In this document: positions 46,051 through 54,806 of the stretch, in pieces
Layout of the letters: each line of letters begins with the position of its first letter
How positions within the stretch are numbered: the stretch's first letter is position 1
Assembly: GCA_022843165.1 (NCBI GenBank)
Contig: JALHOD010000012.1
Coordinates: forward strand, 37,267-101,266
Direction: 5' to 3'
Length of the DNA stretch: 64,000 bases
Source: Pseudorhodoplanes sp.
GTDB lineage: Bacteria > Pseudomonadota > Alphaproteobacteria > Rhizobiales > Xanthobacteraceae
Notes under the pieces: generated by a model
What the model was told of the DNA's origin: nothing
The model's database searches: none
The model's input: only the letters and a program-made list of their open reading frames with translations
Position numbers and translations under genes: made by a program

Positions 46051-48360
46051 TTAGAAGGTTGCACTCAGACCGACCCGGAACGTACGCCCGGGCTGAGTCT
46101 GCAATTCCAGCGGATTGCTGATCTTGACCGCGTTCGAGACGGTGGTGAGATAGGTATTCGCCATCGGCCAGGCGAAATAGCGCTCGTCGAAAATGTTGTA
46201 GATGGCGCCGCGCAAGGTCCAGTTGCTGCCGATCTTCCAGCTCCAGATCGTGTCGAACACGGCGTAGCCCTCCGGCTTGAAGTGATTGGCCTCCTGCGTG
46301 CGCGTCACCTCGTCCACAAATTTTCCGACGAATTCTCCGGTGAGACCGCTTGAAAGATCCACATATTTCAGGCCGGTCACCAGCGTCAGCGGACTGGCGC
46401 CGTTGAACGGCACCATCGGCTGGCCCAGCGACACGATCTGGTCGCCACGCTGCGCGGTGAGCGAAGCATTGGCAAACCATTTGTCGGTGAGCTTCAACTC
46501 CCCAAAGACCTCCCAGCCGCGGATTTCGACCACGGCGCGGTTGTCATAGGTCAGGTCGCCGCCCGGCGCCGGCGAGAAGCTGGCAATAAAATCCTTGTAA
46601 TCGGCCTTGAACACGCTGACCGAGAAGAAGCCGCGATCAAACTTGCCGCGAAGGCCGGCCTCATAGGACTTGACGCTTTCCGGCTTCAGATTGGGATTGG
46701 GAATGAGATCGACGCCCGCCCCGCCGGCGTTCGGCACCGACTTGTAAAGCTGTTCGGCCGTGGGCATCTTGAAGCCCTCGGCATACTGACCGAACAGCGA
46801 CAGGTGATCGGTGAACTTGTAGATGAGACCGATCTTCTTGGAGAGATTGTCTTCTTCGATGAGGCGCGGCTCAGCCCCGGCCACCGCCTTGTAGTTGGAG
46901 TCCGGCCGCGGATCGAGATTGTAATAGGAATAGCGCACGCCCGGAGTGATCAGCAGCTTGTCGTTGAACAGGCTGATCTCGTCCTGGATGAATCCGTCAG
47001 AGCGGATGGTGTCGGCGTTGGCAAAGTTGAACCCGCCCGCCATCACGTTGGTAACGACGCCGGTGGTCAGATTGTTGTAGATGTCCTGCCGCTCGTAATC
47101 GGTCTTGGTCAGGTTTCCGTAATATCCGTAGGTGAAACGATGCGTGGCCCCCGGCAGTTGCAGCGTGCTCTTGAGCTGCACGTCGCCTTCCCAGAAATGT
47201 TCCTGATAGTGATGCAGGTAGTAGCGGTCGTACACGCCGGTCGCACCCGTGGTGCGGGTATAGCTCTGGTTGCCAGTGAAATCCCGCTGCTGCGGCGAAT
47301 AATTGAGCTGCCAGCGCACGCTGTCGAGAAACGGCAATGCGGCGTTCCAGTCATGCCTGATCGTCGCACGCCAGCGTTCCTGCTCCGCCGTGCGCACGAA
47401 CCCATGGATCGTGCCTGACCCGGTCGGTGACGGCCCCAATCCGGTTGCCGCACCGAGATCGAATTTCTGGTCCACGGTCGCTTCGCGGTTGAAATATTCT
47501 CCAGTGAACTTGAATTCGTTTGAATCGTTCGGACGATAAATGAGCTTGCCGAGCAGGTTCTGCGACCGCAGATCGACCGGATCAAGCTCGTTGCAGCGGA
47601 TCGCCTGCGGATTGCGCGGACAACCCCAGATGCCGCCATTGGCATCGGCCTTGCTCAAGGTCGGTTCATGCGCGTCGCGCTGGCTCGCGCTGAGCAGCAC
47701 CTGCCACGTGCCCCGCGCATCGCTCTGCGCCGCCGCAGTGATGGTCTTGATCCATGAATGGTCGAAGGTGTCGTAGCTGGTGTCGGCCTACCCGGCGAAA
47801 TTCTTGCCCGTTCCGTTCAGGTAATCGTCGGGATCCTTGGTTTCGAACGCAACGATGCCGCCGAGCGCATCGGAGCCCCATAGCACCGAACCCGGGCCGC
47901 GGATAATTTCCACCGCCTTCAGGTTCGACATGTCGGCAAAATCGCGATTGCCGTCAGTGATGCGCTCGATCATGCGCGTACCGTCCACCATCATCAGTAC
48001 TCGGTTGCCACCGACCCCGCGGATGGTGAATCCGCTCAGGCTGGAGGTGGGATCGACACGCGAGGTGATGCGCTCCACGCTGACGCCCGGCTCGTAGCGG
48101 ACGAGATCGTTGATATCGCGCACCATGCGCCGCTCGATTTCCTGCCGGTCGATGATGGTCACGGTGGCCGGGATATCGAGCAATTGCCGGTCGCTGCGGG
48201 TGGCGTAGACGCTGATCTGATCGAGGGTGAAATGGATGCCGCTCGGCACCGGCAATTGCGGTTGCTGATCTTGCGCCTGCGCGACCGGGACCATTGCCAG
48301 GGACGCAAAACCGCCGACCCACACGGCCCCGCGGGACCGCGCCAATTCCACCCACCCCAT
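46051..48360 (-). pseudogene. TonB-dependent heme receptor interrupted by an in-frame amber codon
   Basis: One continuous frame of 770 codons encodes a TonB-dependent receptor, except for TAG at 47788-47790 (codon 191). Before the stop are a signal peptide, a TonB-box region and the plug domain (SVYATRSDRQLLDIPATVTI, LVRYEPGVSVE, FTIRGVGGNRVLMMVDGTR, GPGSVLWGSDALGG). After it the frame continues as ADTSYDTFDHSWIKTI through the 22-strand barrel to the C-terminal FRVGLSATF. The HmuR/HemR type is favoured by the adjacent HemS-like gene. A single C-to-T change from CAG (Gln) would create the stop. Without suppression only a plug fragment is made. Confidence 0.87.
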
Positions 48361-48370
48361 CGCCCAACTC

Positions 48371-48570
48371 CGCTTGAATTTAAGTACAGTTTGGCATTAA
48401 GATAATATTCACGACCTAGTCAACGATGAAAGTGTACATAATGTCATGATCTTATTGTATTTATTCGAATTACAAACTAATATTTCAACTCCAATACTTA
48501 TTTTATAAGAACATTTCAACTCTGCAGATTCAAATATACGAACTATTCTAGAGTAAAGCTAATGTACAAC
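48371..48570. promoter_or_regulatory. AT-rich divergent promoter region with direct repeats
   Basis: By hand count this 200 nt stretch has 58 G/C (29%), far below its surroundings. It separates the divergent heme receptor and solute-binding protein genes. The decamer ATTTCAACTC appears at 48482-48491 and 48513-48522, 31 bp apart, about three helical turns. No Fur, Irr or RirA site was convincing. Low GC and repeats are compatible with a regulated promoter, or with an inserted or eroded remnant. Confidence 0.5.
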
Positions 48571-48590
48571 CTATTGCACGCCCCCGTTAT

Positions 48591-50459
48591 TTGACCTGGC
48601 TGTTCCTTCTCTTCATCTCGGCGCTGCTGCCCACCGGCAACGCCGCCGATGCGCGCGCGATCGGCAGTGCAACGGGCCTTCCGGCCGAGATCGCAGCGGC
48701 AATGCGTCGCGCCGGCCATGCGGGTTCGACGTCCGCGCATGGCGGCGCCTTCTCTGTGTTCGGCAATCCGCGCTACGGCGCCGGCTTCACACATTTCGCG
48801 CACGCCAATCCCGACGCGCCGAAAGGCTGCACGCTGCGCATCTCGGAGCGCGCGGGCAGCTTCGACTCCATCAATCCCTTCATCCTGAAAGGCCGCCAGG
48901 ATCTCGGCGTCTTCCACTACGTGAACGAAACGCTGATGGCGTCCTCGGGCGACGAGATCGGCGCGGTGTATCCGCGACTCGCCCGCGCCATGGAGATGGC
49001 CGAGGACGAATCGTCAGTCACCTTCCATCTCGATCCGCGTGCGCACTGGCACGACGGCAAGCCGGTGACATCGGCCGACATGGCCTATACCGCGGAACTG
49101 TTCCGCCGACACGGCCGCCCGCACTGGCGCACCCTGTTCCGCAATTATCCGCTTGAAATCATCGACGAGCGCAGTTTCAGATTCAAACTCAGCGGCGACC
49201 AGCGCCGCCGCGTCGCGCTCGACCTCGCCGGCCTGCATGTGCTGCCGAAACATTTTTGGGAGACACGCGACTTCGACCGCACCACGATCGAGCCGCTGCT
49301 CGGCAGCGGGCCCTATCGCGTCGGCGACGTCCAGCTCGGCCGCTCGGTGACTCTGGAGCGCGTGCCGGATTACTGGGGGCGCGATCTGCCGTCAGTGCAG
49401 GGCAGATACAACTACGACCGCATGATCTCCGAATATTTCTACAACGACACCACGCGTTTCGAGGCCTTCAAGCGCGGACAGGTCGACATTCACATCGAAG
49501 CTGACGTCCGGCGCTGGCAGACCGGCTACGACAGCGCGCCGATCGAGAGCGGCAGGATGATACGGCTGAGTCAGCCGAACTGGTTCACCATCGGCATGAA
49601 CGGATTCTTCTTCAATCTGCGCCAGGAGCGATTCCAGGACATCCGCGTGCGCAAGGCGTTCGAGGCGCTGTTCGATTTCCAATGGGTGAACCGCAATATC
49701 TTTCACGGCATCTATGAACGCACCAGCAGCTATTTCGAGAATTCCGAATTTTCGGCCAGTCTCGCGCCGTCCGAGGAAGAACGGACGATCATGCGACAAT
49801 ATCCGGCTTTGTTCCCGCCGGAATCCTTCGAGGCACCGTGGCAGCCATCGGCAAATGACGGTAGCGGCGCCGATCGTACAAGCGTGCGCAAGGCCGTGGC
49901 GCTGTTTACCGAGGCCGGCTGGAACTTGCGCGACGGGCGTCTGATCAACGCCATGACCGGCGAACGCATGCGGATCGTGGTGCTGGCGCAAACAGCCACG
50001 CAGGAAAAGATCCTCGGGCAATATTTCGAGCAATTGCGCCGCGTCGGCATCGAGGCCCAGCACAAGATCGTGGACGGCGCCACCTACGAGCATCTGGTAC
50101 GCAACGGCGAATTCGATCTGTATTACCGTTTCATCATCCAGCCGCAATGGCCGGGCCGTGAACAGCGCCGCGCCTGGAGCTCGGCGGACCCCGAACGCGT
50201 CGGCTCCAATCCCACCGGCCTGGCTGATGCCGGCATCGACGCACTGGTGGAAAAGGTGGTCGCGGCCGAAACGCTCGACCAACTCACGCTCGCCGCCCGC
50301 TTGCTGGATCGCGCGCTGCAATGGGGCTATTACGCCATTCCCGGCTATCACGACAATCACCGGCGCGTGGCCTACTGGAACCGTTTCGACCGACCGAACT
50401 TGCTGCCGAAATATTCCTACGGACTGGATTACTGGTGGTGCAAGGATGCCGCGAAATGA
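48591..50459 (+). CDS. YejA-like extracellular solute-binding protein (family 5)
   Basis: Encodes 622 aa from a TTG at 48591, the first possible start after an in-frame stop at 48549. The signal peptide (WLFLLFISALLPTGNAADA) lacks a positive N-terminus, so the true start may have been altered. A 10-codon ATG frame at 48562 ends over this TTG and could couple translation. The mature protein matches YejA: FSVFGNPRYGAGFTHFAHANPDAPKG, HWHDGKPVTSADMAYT, GSGPYRVGDV, FNLRQERFQDIRVRKA. YejA-type proteins bind peptides for YejBEF ABC importers; no permease or ATPase genes follow. Length is normal for the family. Confidence 0.87.
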   Translation: MTWLFLLFISALLPTGNAADARAIGSATGLPAEIAAAMRRAGHAGSTSAHGGAFSVFGNPRYGAGFTHFAHANPDAPKGCTLRISERAGSFDSINPFILKGRQDLGVFHYVNETLMASSGDEIGAVYPRLARAMEMAEDESSVTFHLDPRAHWHDGKPVTSADMAYTAELFRRHGRPHWRTLFRNYPLEIIDERSFRFKLSGDQRRRVALDLAGLHVLPKHFWETRDFDRTTIEPLLGSGPYRVGDVQLGRSVTLERVPDYWGRDLPSVQGRYNYDRMISEYFYNDTTRFEAFKRGQVDIHIEADVRRWQTGYDSAPIESGRMIRLSQPNWFTIGMNGFFFNLRQERFQDIRVRKAFEALFDFQWVNRNIFHGIYERTSSYFENSEFSASLAPSEEERTIMRQYPALFPPESFEAPWQPSANDGSGADRTSVRKAVALFTEAGWNLRDGRLINAMTGERMRIVVLAQTATQEKILGQYFEQLRRVGIEAQHKIVDGATYEHLVRNGEFDLYYRFIIQPQWPGREQRRAWSSADPERVGSNPTGLADAGIDALVEKVVAAETLDQLTLAARLLDRALQWGYYAIPGYHDNHRRVAYWNRFDRPNLLPKYSYGLDYWWCKDAAK

Positions 50460-50490
50460 GCGGAGCACTGTCAAATTTACGGTCTGCAAT

Positions 50491-50670
50491 TCACAGGATG
50501 CGGTCGCGTGACGGCTTGACTTGCCTGTGCAGCGCGCAGACGCTGACCCGCGATCCGTAAGGATCCGCGTAACAACCGCCACAACCTTGGAGGTTGGAAT
50601 GGAACCACCGATGCACGTCGCCGCGATGATCGGTGTGGCACTCGTTCGGGCCACAGCGTAGCGGCTTCAT
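50491..50670 (-). CDS. Possible small Cys/His-rich protein
   Basis: An open frame of 59 aa from ATG 50670 (longer to 50769 if an upstream ATG is used). It has paired cysteines and histidines (LRCGPNECHTDHRG, LQGCGGCYADPYG, VCALHRQ), the spacing of a small zinc-binding fold. The ribosome site is weak and no family is recognised. It lies alone in the 335 bp gap between the solute-binding protein and REC-EAL genes. It may be chance. Confidence 0.28.
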   Translation of the reverse strand: MKPLRCGPNECHTDHRGDVHRWFHSNLQGCGGCYADPYGSRVSVCALHRQVKPSRDRIL

Positions 50671-50794
50671 CCGCGGACGGCATTCCGGGAGCGGTCGCCT
50701 GGGGCCGCAGCAGTGAGGCATGGCCCCGCTTCGACCCTCCCGGTGTACATGCAGGGCTGGCGTCCTCACGACGCGTCCCCTTCAGCACGCATCC

Positions 50795-52057
50795 CTAGCC
50801 TACCGCAACTGAAGCATCGTCGATGGCTGAGGCGCGCCGCGGGTTTGGCGTGGATTTTGTCAGCCACGCTTCGGCCTCGCCGATCGGCAATGGACGCGAA
50901 AAAACATAGCCCTGTCCGATGTCGCATCCCGCCACTGCGAGCCGCATACGCATCTCGTCGTTCTCAATTCCTTCCGCGACGACCTTGATGCCGAATTCGC
51001 GCGCTAGGGCTATGGCTGCGCGCACAATTTTCCACATGTCCGGGTCGGACTGGCCCTGACGCACGAAGCTCTGGTCGATCTTCAGTTCGCTAAACGGAAT
51101 GCGTGCGAGCGCCGACAGCGAGGAATAGCCGCAGCCAAAATCGTCGATCGAGACGCCAAACCCCTTGATACGCAGCCGGGTCAGAATGTCGGCCGCCACT
51201 TGCGCGTTCGCAAGCGCGACGGTTTCCGTGACTTCCAGTGTGATGGCACCTGCGGGCACACCGGCCTGTCCCAGTATCTCCTCAAGGCGTTCGGGCAGGC
51301 CCAGATCCTCCAGCATCGACGCACACAGATTGACGGCTACGTTCATCCTGGGATGGCGCGCAAACATCGGCCGATAGGTCCGCGCAACCATACGCAGCAT
51401 GTGGAACGTGAGCTCCGACATAAGACCGAATCGCTCCATGGCTGGCACGAACAGGTCGGGCGGCACCCGTACCCCCCGCCGATCGGTCCAGCGGGCCAGA
51501 GCCTCGAACCCGACAACCTCCCCGGTTCTGAGATCGACCTTGGGCTGGAATGCCGGACTGATCTCTCCATTCTCGAGCGCGAGGACCAGAGTCCGCACAT
51601 CAAGCTGGGGGGCCGGCCTCACATGCGGCTCGACCGGCACCGCCTGCTTTCTGTCGTTGCTAAACGTTGCGCGCAAGCAAGCCAGATCGAGAGGCTTTCG
51701 CAAGGCGGCGCTCACGTCGATTCCAAACGAGCGCGCGATCCGCGCTGCAGAATTCAGAATGCGCTCGTCACAGCCGCTGGCCAGAATGACCGGCGCGCGA
51801 ACGTCAAGGTCCGATATCAGGCGCAAAATCTCAACACCGTCGTGTTCGGCCAGCGAAAGATCAAGCACGATGCGCTGGAAGCGGGACGTGGCCAAAAAAG
51901 CCGCCGCCTGATCGAAGCACGACGCCTCCGTGACTTCAAAACCTGCTTGTGCAGCGATCTTGCCGATGATCAGCCGTTGCACGGAATCGTCATCCACGAC
52001 CAGCACCCGCAAAGGCGCCTCCGCGTCTCGTTCGATGGTCACGACTTGGGGTTTCAT
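50795..52057 (-). CDS. Response regulator with EAL phosphodiesterase domain
   Basis: Encodes 420 aa. The receiver domain (~15-130) has the acidic pocket DDD at 22-24, phospho-acceptor D66 (RIVLDLSLAEHDG) and lysine in LRKPLDL. The EAL domain (~155-400) keeps the catalytic set: GFEALARW, NLCASML, LEVTET, DDFGCGYSSL, LKIDQSF and VAEGIEN, so it should hydrolyse c-di-GMP. It is the downstream gene of a three-gene unit with HPt and hybrid kinase genes and is the probable output, phosphorylated via HPt. The gap to the HPt stop is 14 bp. Confidence 0.92.
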   Translation of the reverse strand: MKPQVVTIERDAEAPLRVLVVDDDSVQRLIIGKIAAQAGFEVTEASCFDQAAAFLATSRFQRIVLDLSLAEHDGVEILRLISDLDVRAPVILASGCDERILNSAARIARSFGIDVSAALRKPLDLACLRATFSNDRKQAVPVEPHVRPAPQLDVRTLVLALENGEISPAFQPKVDLRTGEVVGFEALARWTDRRGVRVPPDLFVPAMERFGLMSELTFHMLRMVARTYRPMFARHPRMNVAVNLCASMLEDLGLPERLEEILGQAGVPAGAITLEVTETVALANAQVAADILTRLRIKGFGVSIDDFGCGYSSLSALARIPFSELKIDQSFVRQGQSDPDMWKIVRAAIALAREFGIKVVAEGIENDEMRMRLAVAGCDIGQGYVFSRPLPIGEAEAWLTKSTPNPRRASAIDDASVAVG

Positions 52058-52071
52058 CGCGCCGGTCTGCT

Positions 52072-52434
52072 TCAGGCGGCCAGAATATCGGCCATTGCGA
52101 TATCGTCCGCCTCCATCAAGGCGATGACGATGCGTTCGACCGCAGCAGCGGTCTGTCGGGCATCGAGAATCGGCGCTATTCCTTCGAGCCGCTGCGCTTC
52201 CATCGACAGCCGCTCGAAGCCGAATGTGGCCGACGAGCTCTTGATGGCGTGCGCTTCGCGCATGATCAGCGCCGGGTTGTTCTCGCTGAGGCTGCCATGA
52301 ATCGTCCGCACGCGCTCCTTCGCGTCGTGGAGAAACACCCGCAACACCTCGATGGCCCCGGCCTCGCCTATTTCACTCTGCAATTGCCTGAACCTCGGGG
52401 CGTTAAAGGCATTGCAGTTCGAACCCGCCGTCAT
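52072..52434 (-). CDS. HPt phosphotransfer protein
   Basis: Encodes 120 aa forming a helical HPt domain. The phosphorylatable histidine is H62 in REAHAIKSSSATFG, followed by the usual LEGIAPILDARQ helix end. It has no kinase or receiver domain and carries phosphate between receiver domains. Its start overlaps the hybrid kinase stop as ATGA, indicating translational coupling, and the REC-EAL gene follows 14 bp on. Confidence 0.88.
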   Translation of the reverse strand: MTAGSNCNAFNAPRFRQLQSEIGEAGAIEVLRVFLHDAKERVRTIHGSLSENNPALIMREAHAIKSSSATFGFERLSMEAQRLEGIAPILDARQTAAAVERIVIALMEADDIAMADILAA

Positions 52435-54590
52435 GAAACCAGCTCCTTTTGCTTTTCGGAATACCGGTTGATCGCGGCAGAGAGCCGCCCGAGCGTCACC
52501 GGCTTGTGGACAAAATCGTTCATACCCGCGTCGCGGCAGGCCTGCACATCCTCATGGAACGCGTTCGCCGTCAGGGCGACGATGTAGCAATTGCGATGGG
52601 GCGTCGGCAGATTGCGGATCGCATGCGTTGCCGAAATGCCGTCCATTTCAGGCATCATCACATCCATCAATACAAGATCGAATCGGCCGCGCTGCACCGC
52701 GGCCACCGTTTCCACGCCGTTCGAGGCGGTGGTCACGGAATGTCCCGCTCTCTCAAGGATTTTCGTCGCCACCAGCTGGTTCGTGAAGTTATCTTCCGCC
52801 AGCAGGATCCGCAGGCCAGTTTGCGTCAGTGGGTTTGCATCCGGCACGATCGACGCGCGCTCCCATACGATATCTGTAATGCCTGCTTCATCCACACGGA
52901 GTTGGATGGAAAATCTGAACGTACTGCCGAGGCCAACGCTGCTGTCGACCGAAATGGTGCCACCCATGCGGTTGACCAGACGCTTGCAGATAGCGAGACC
53001 TAATCCGGTGCCGCCAAAGCGGCGCGACACCGAGCGATCCAGCTGCGAAAATTCCCGAAACAGCAGCGAGATGCCATCGGCTGGAATTCCAATACCGGTA
53101 TCGGCGACCATGATATTCAGTTGCATCTCGCCGTTTTCGTTTACATGGTCACTGCCCACCCATACGGTCACGCCGCCGCAATGAGTAAATTTGATCGCAT
53201 TGCCGACGAGATTCAGGAGAACCTGCCGAATTCGCGCTACGTCGCCGATCGCCGTGGCCGGCACGTCGGCGGCAATTTCTGCGGAGAGTTGCAGGTTCTT
53301 GGCGGCCGCTTGGGAGCGCAGAATGTCGAGCGCCCCGTTGATCGCCTCCCGGATGTCGAAAGAAATTTCTTCAAGCTCAAGCTTGTCGGCCTCCATCTTG
53401 CTGAAGTCGAGAATATCGTCCAGCACCTGGTTCAGATGGTGAGCAGAGTTGCGTAGCGTGATAGCGATCTCTTTCTGCTCGGCATCCATTTCGCTGCCAA
53501 CGAGATTTTCCGCCAAGCCGATAACGCCGTTCATCGGCGTCCGAAGTTCGTGACTCATCACGGCAAGAAATTCGGAGCGAGCGCGCGTTCCAGCCTCGGC
53601 CGCATCTCGCGACTCCGCCAGGCGCCGCTGATACCGGAGCACCCCCGCCGTCATGACACTGAGCAGAAGAGTCAGCATCGCGGATGCCGCGATATAGCTC
53701 GCCCGGTTGTAGCGAAAGATTTCGTAGATCTGCGCCGTCGATTGTCCGAGCATGACGATCAGCGGATATCCGCTGATCCGCGAGAAACTGTACAGGCGCT
53801 CGACGCCGTCCGCCGCGCTCGCGGCCACAAACGCCCCTGAATCGAACTGGGCGAAGCGTGCTGTGTAGTCCGACCCCAGCAGTTTTCCGACCTGCGAGGT
53901 CGATTCGGGTGCATGCGCACGGATAATGCCGTCGGTACCGACGAGGGTCAGGGTACCTTCCTTGTCAACGTGCAGAGACTTGTAGAATCTTGACAGATAG
54001 GCCGGATCCATCGAGGCGACAATCACCCCGCCAAAGTTTCCGTCGGGCATCGTGACCCTTCGCGTCAACTGGATCGACCAGCGTTCGGACACCCGTCCGA
54101 ACACCGGCGCGCTGATATAGAGCGTGTCTTCGTTCGAATCGGCATGAAACCGGAAATGCGCCCGGTCGCTGAGATCGAGCCGCCCCAGATGCGGATCGAG
54201 ATTGGAGGAGACGAGAAATCCGTCCGGGCCGATAATCGCGATCTGGAATACCAGATCGGTGAGCCCCTGACTGTTCTCGGCCCACGTCACGATGTTGAAG
54301 CTGCCGGGATCTTTCGCGTAGAATTGACGGACATAGAGCAACGTCTGATCGGCGACGCGAATGGAGCGGACGATTTGCTGCTCGAAGGCGTCGGTGAGAT
54401 TGGCGCCGTTCTGGAGGGCGGCCTGCTCTGCGCGATGACGATCGGTGCCGATCATGAAGGCTGCGCCACACCAGATCAGCAGGATCGCAGTCACGCCAAG
54501 TGCCGCGCTTCCGAAACGACCGAAATGGCGCAGCCCCCCAACTACGAGGGACATTCGCCCATGCCTGTCACCCTTCTCTTGCGCGGACAT
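52431..54590 (-). CDS. Hybrid sensor histidine kinase with periplasmic PDC/Cache-type sensor
   Basis: Encodes 719 aa from the ATG at 54590 (GGAG six bases upstream); a GTG at 54602 is less likely. Two membrane segments (~32-48 and ~298-318) flank a ~250-residue periplasmic sensor of PDC/Cache character (DTLYISAPVFGRVSERWSIQLTRRV). The HisKA H-box SHELRTPMNG gives H347. The HATPase has NLVGNAIKFT, DTGIGIP and GGTGLGLAICKR. The C-terminal receiver has D643 (LVLMDVMMPEMDG). The signal is unknown; Cache domains bind small organic ligands. With HPt and REC-EAL it forms a complete His-Asp-His-Asp relay. Confidence 0.93.
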   Translation of the reverse strand: MSAQEKGDRHGRMSLVVGGLRHFGRFGSAALGVTAILLIWCGAAFMIGTDRHRAEQAALQNGANLTDAFEQQIVRSIRVADQTLLYVRQFYAKDPGSFNIVTWAENSQGLTDLVFQIAIIGPDGFLVSSNLDPHLGRLDLSDRAHFRFHADSNEDTLYISAPVFGRVSERWSIQLTRRVTMPDGNFGGVIVASMDPAYLSRFYKSLHVDKEGTLTLVGTDGIIRAHAPESTSQVGKLLGSDYTARFAQFDSGAFVAASAADGVERLYSFSRISGYPLIVMLGQSTAQIYEIFRYNRASYIAASAMLTLLLSVMTAGVLRYQRRLAESRDAAEAGTRARSEFLAVMSHELRTPMNGVIGLAENLVGSEMDAEQKEIAITLRNSAHHLNQVLDDILDFSKMEADKLELEEISFDIREAINGALDILRSQAAAKNLQLSAEIAADVPATAIGDVARIRQVLLNLVGNAIKFTHCGGVTVWVGSDHVNENGEMQLNIMVADTGIGIPADGISLLFREFSQLDRSVSRRFGGTGLGLAICKRLVNRMGGTISVDSSVGLGSTFRFSIQLRVDEAGITDIVWERASIVPDANPLTQTGLRILLAEDNFTNQLVATKILERAGHSVTTASNGVETVAAVQRGRFDLVLMDVMMPEMDGISATHAIRNLPTPHRNCYIVALTANAFHEDVQACRDAGMNDFVHKPVTLGRLSAAINRYSEKQKELVS

Positions 54591-54806
54591 GCCACTCTCC
54601 ACAACCGCACGCCTGAATTCTGACTCTGCGGGTGTCGAGCGATAGGTAGAATTTTCGGCTTTTCAGTCGGGTAAATTTGATTGCGGAAACTCGCCCCTAT
54701 CGGCGCGGTTTTATGCACAGGAGCAATGCGTAAATTGCAATGTAGCGCGTTTCTTGGGCCAACTTATGGTTTACAAATTCAACCGATATCCAGACGTGAG
54801 AATAAT

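Noticed and set aside
50460..50794. Possible riboswitch before the REC-EAL gene
   Set aside because: The gap is downstream, not upstream, of the minus-strand REC-EAL gene and the end of the plus-strand gene, so a 5' leader element has no gene to control; no known aptamer core was seen.
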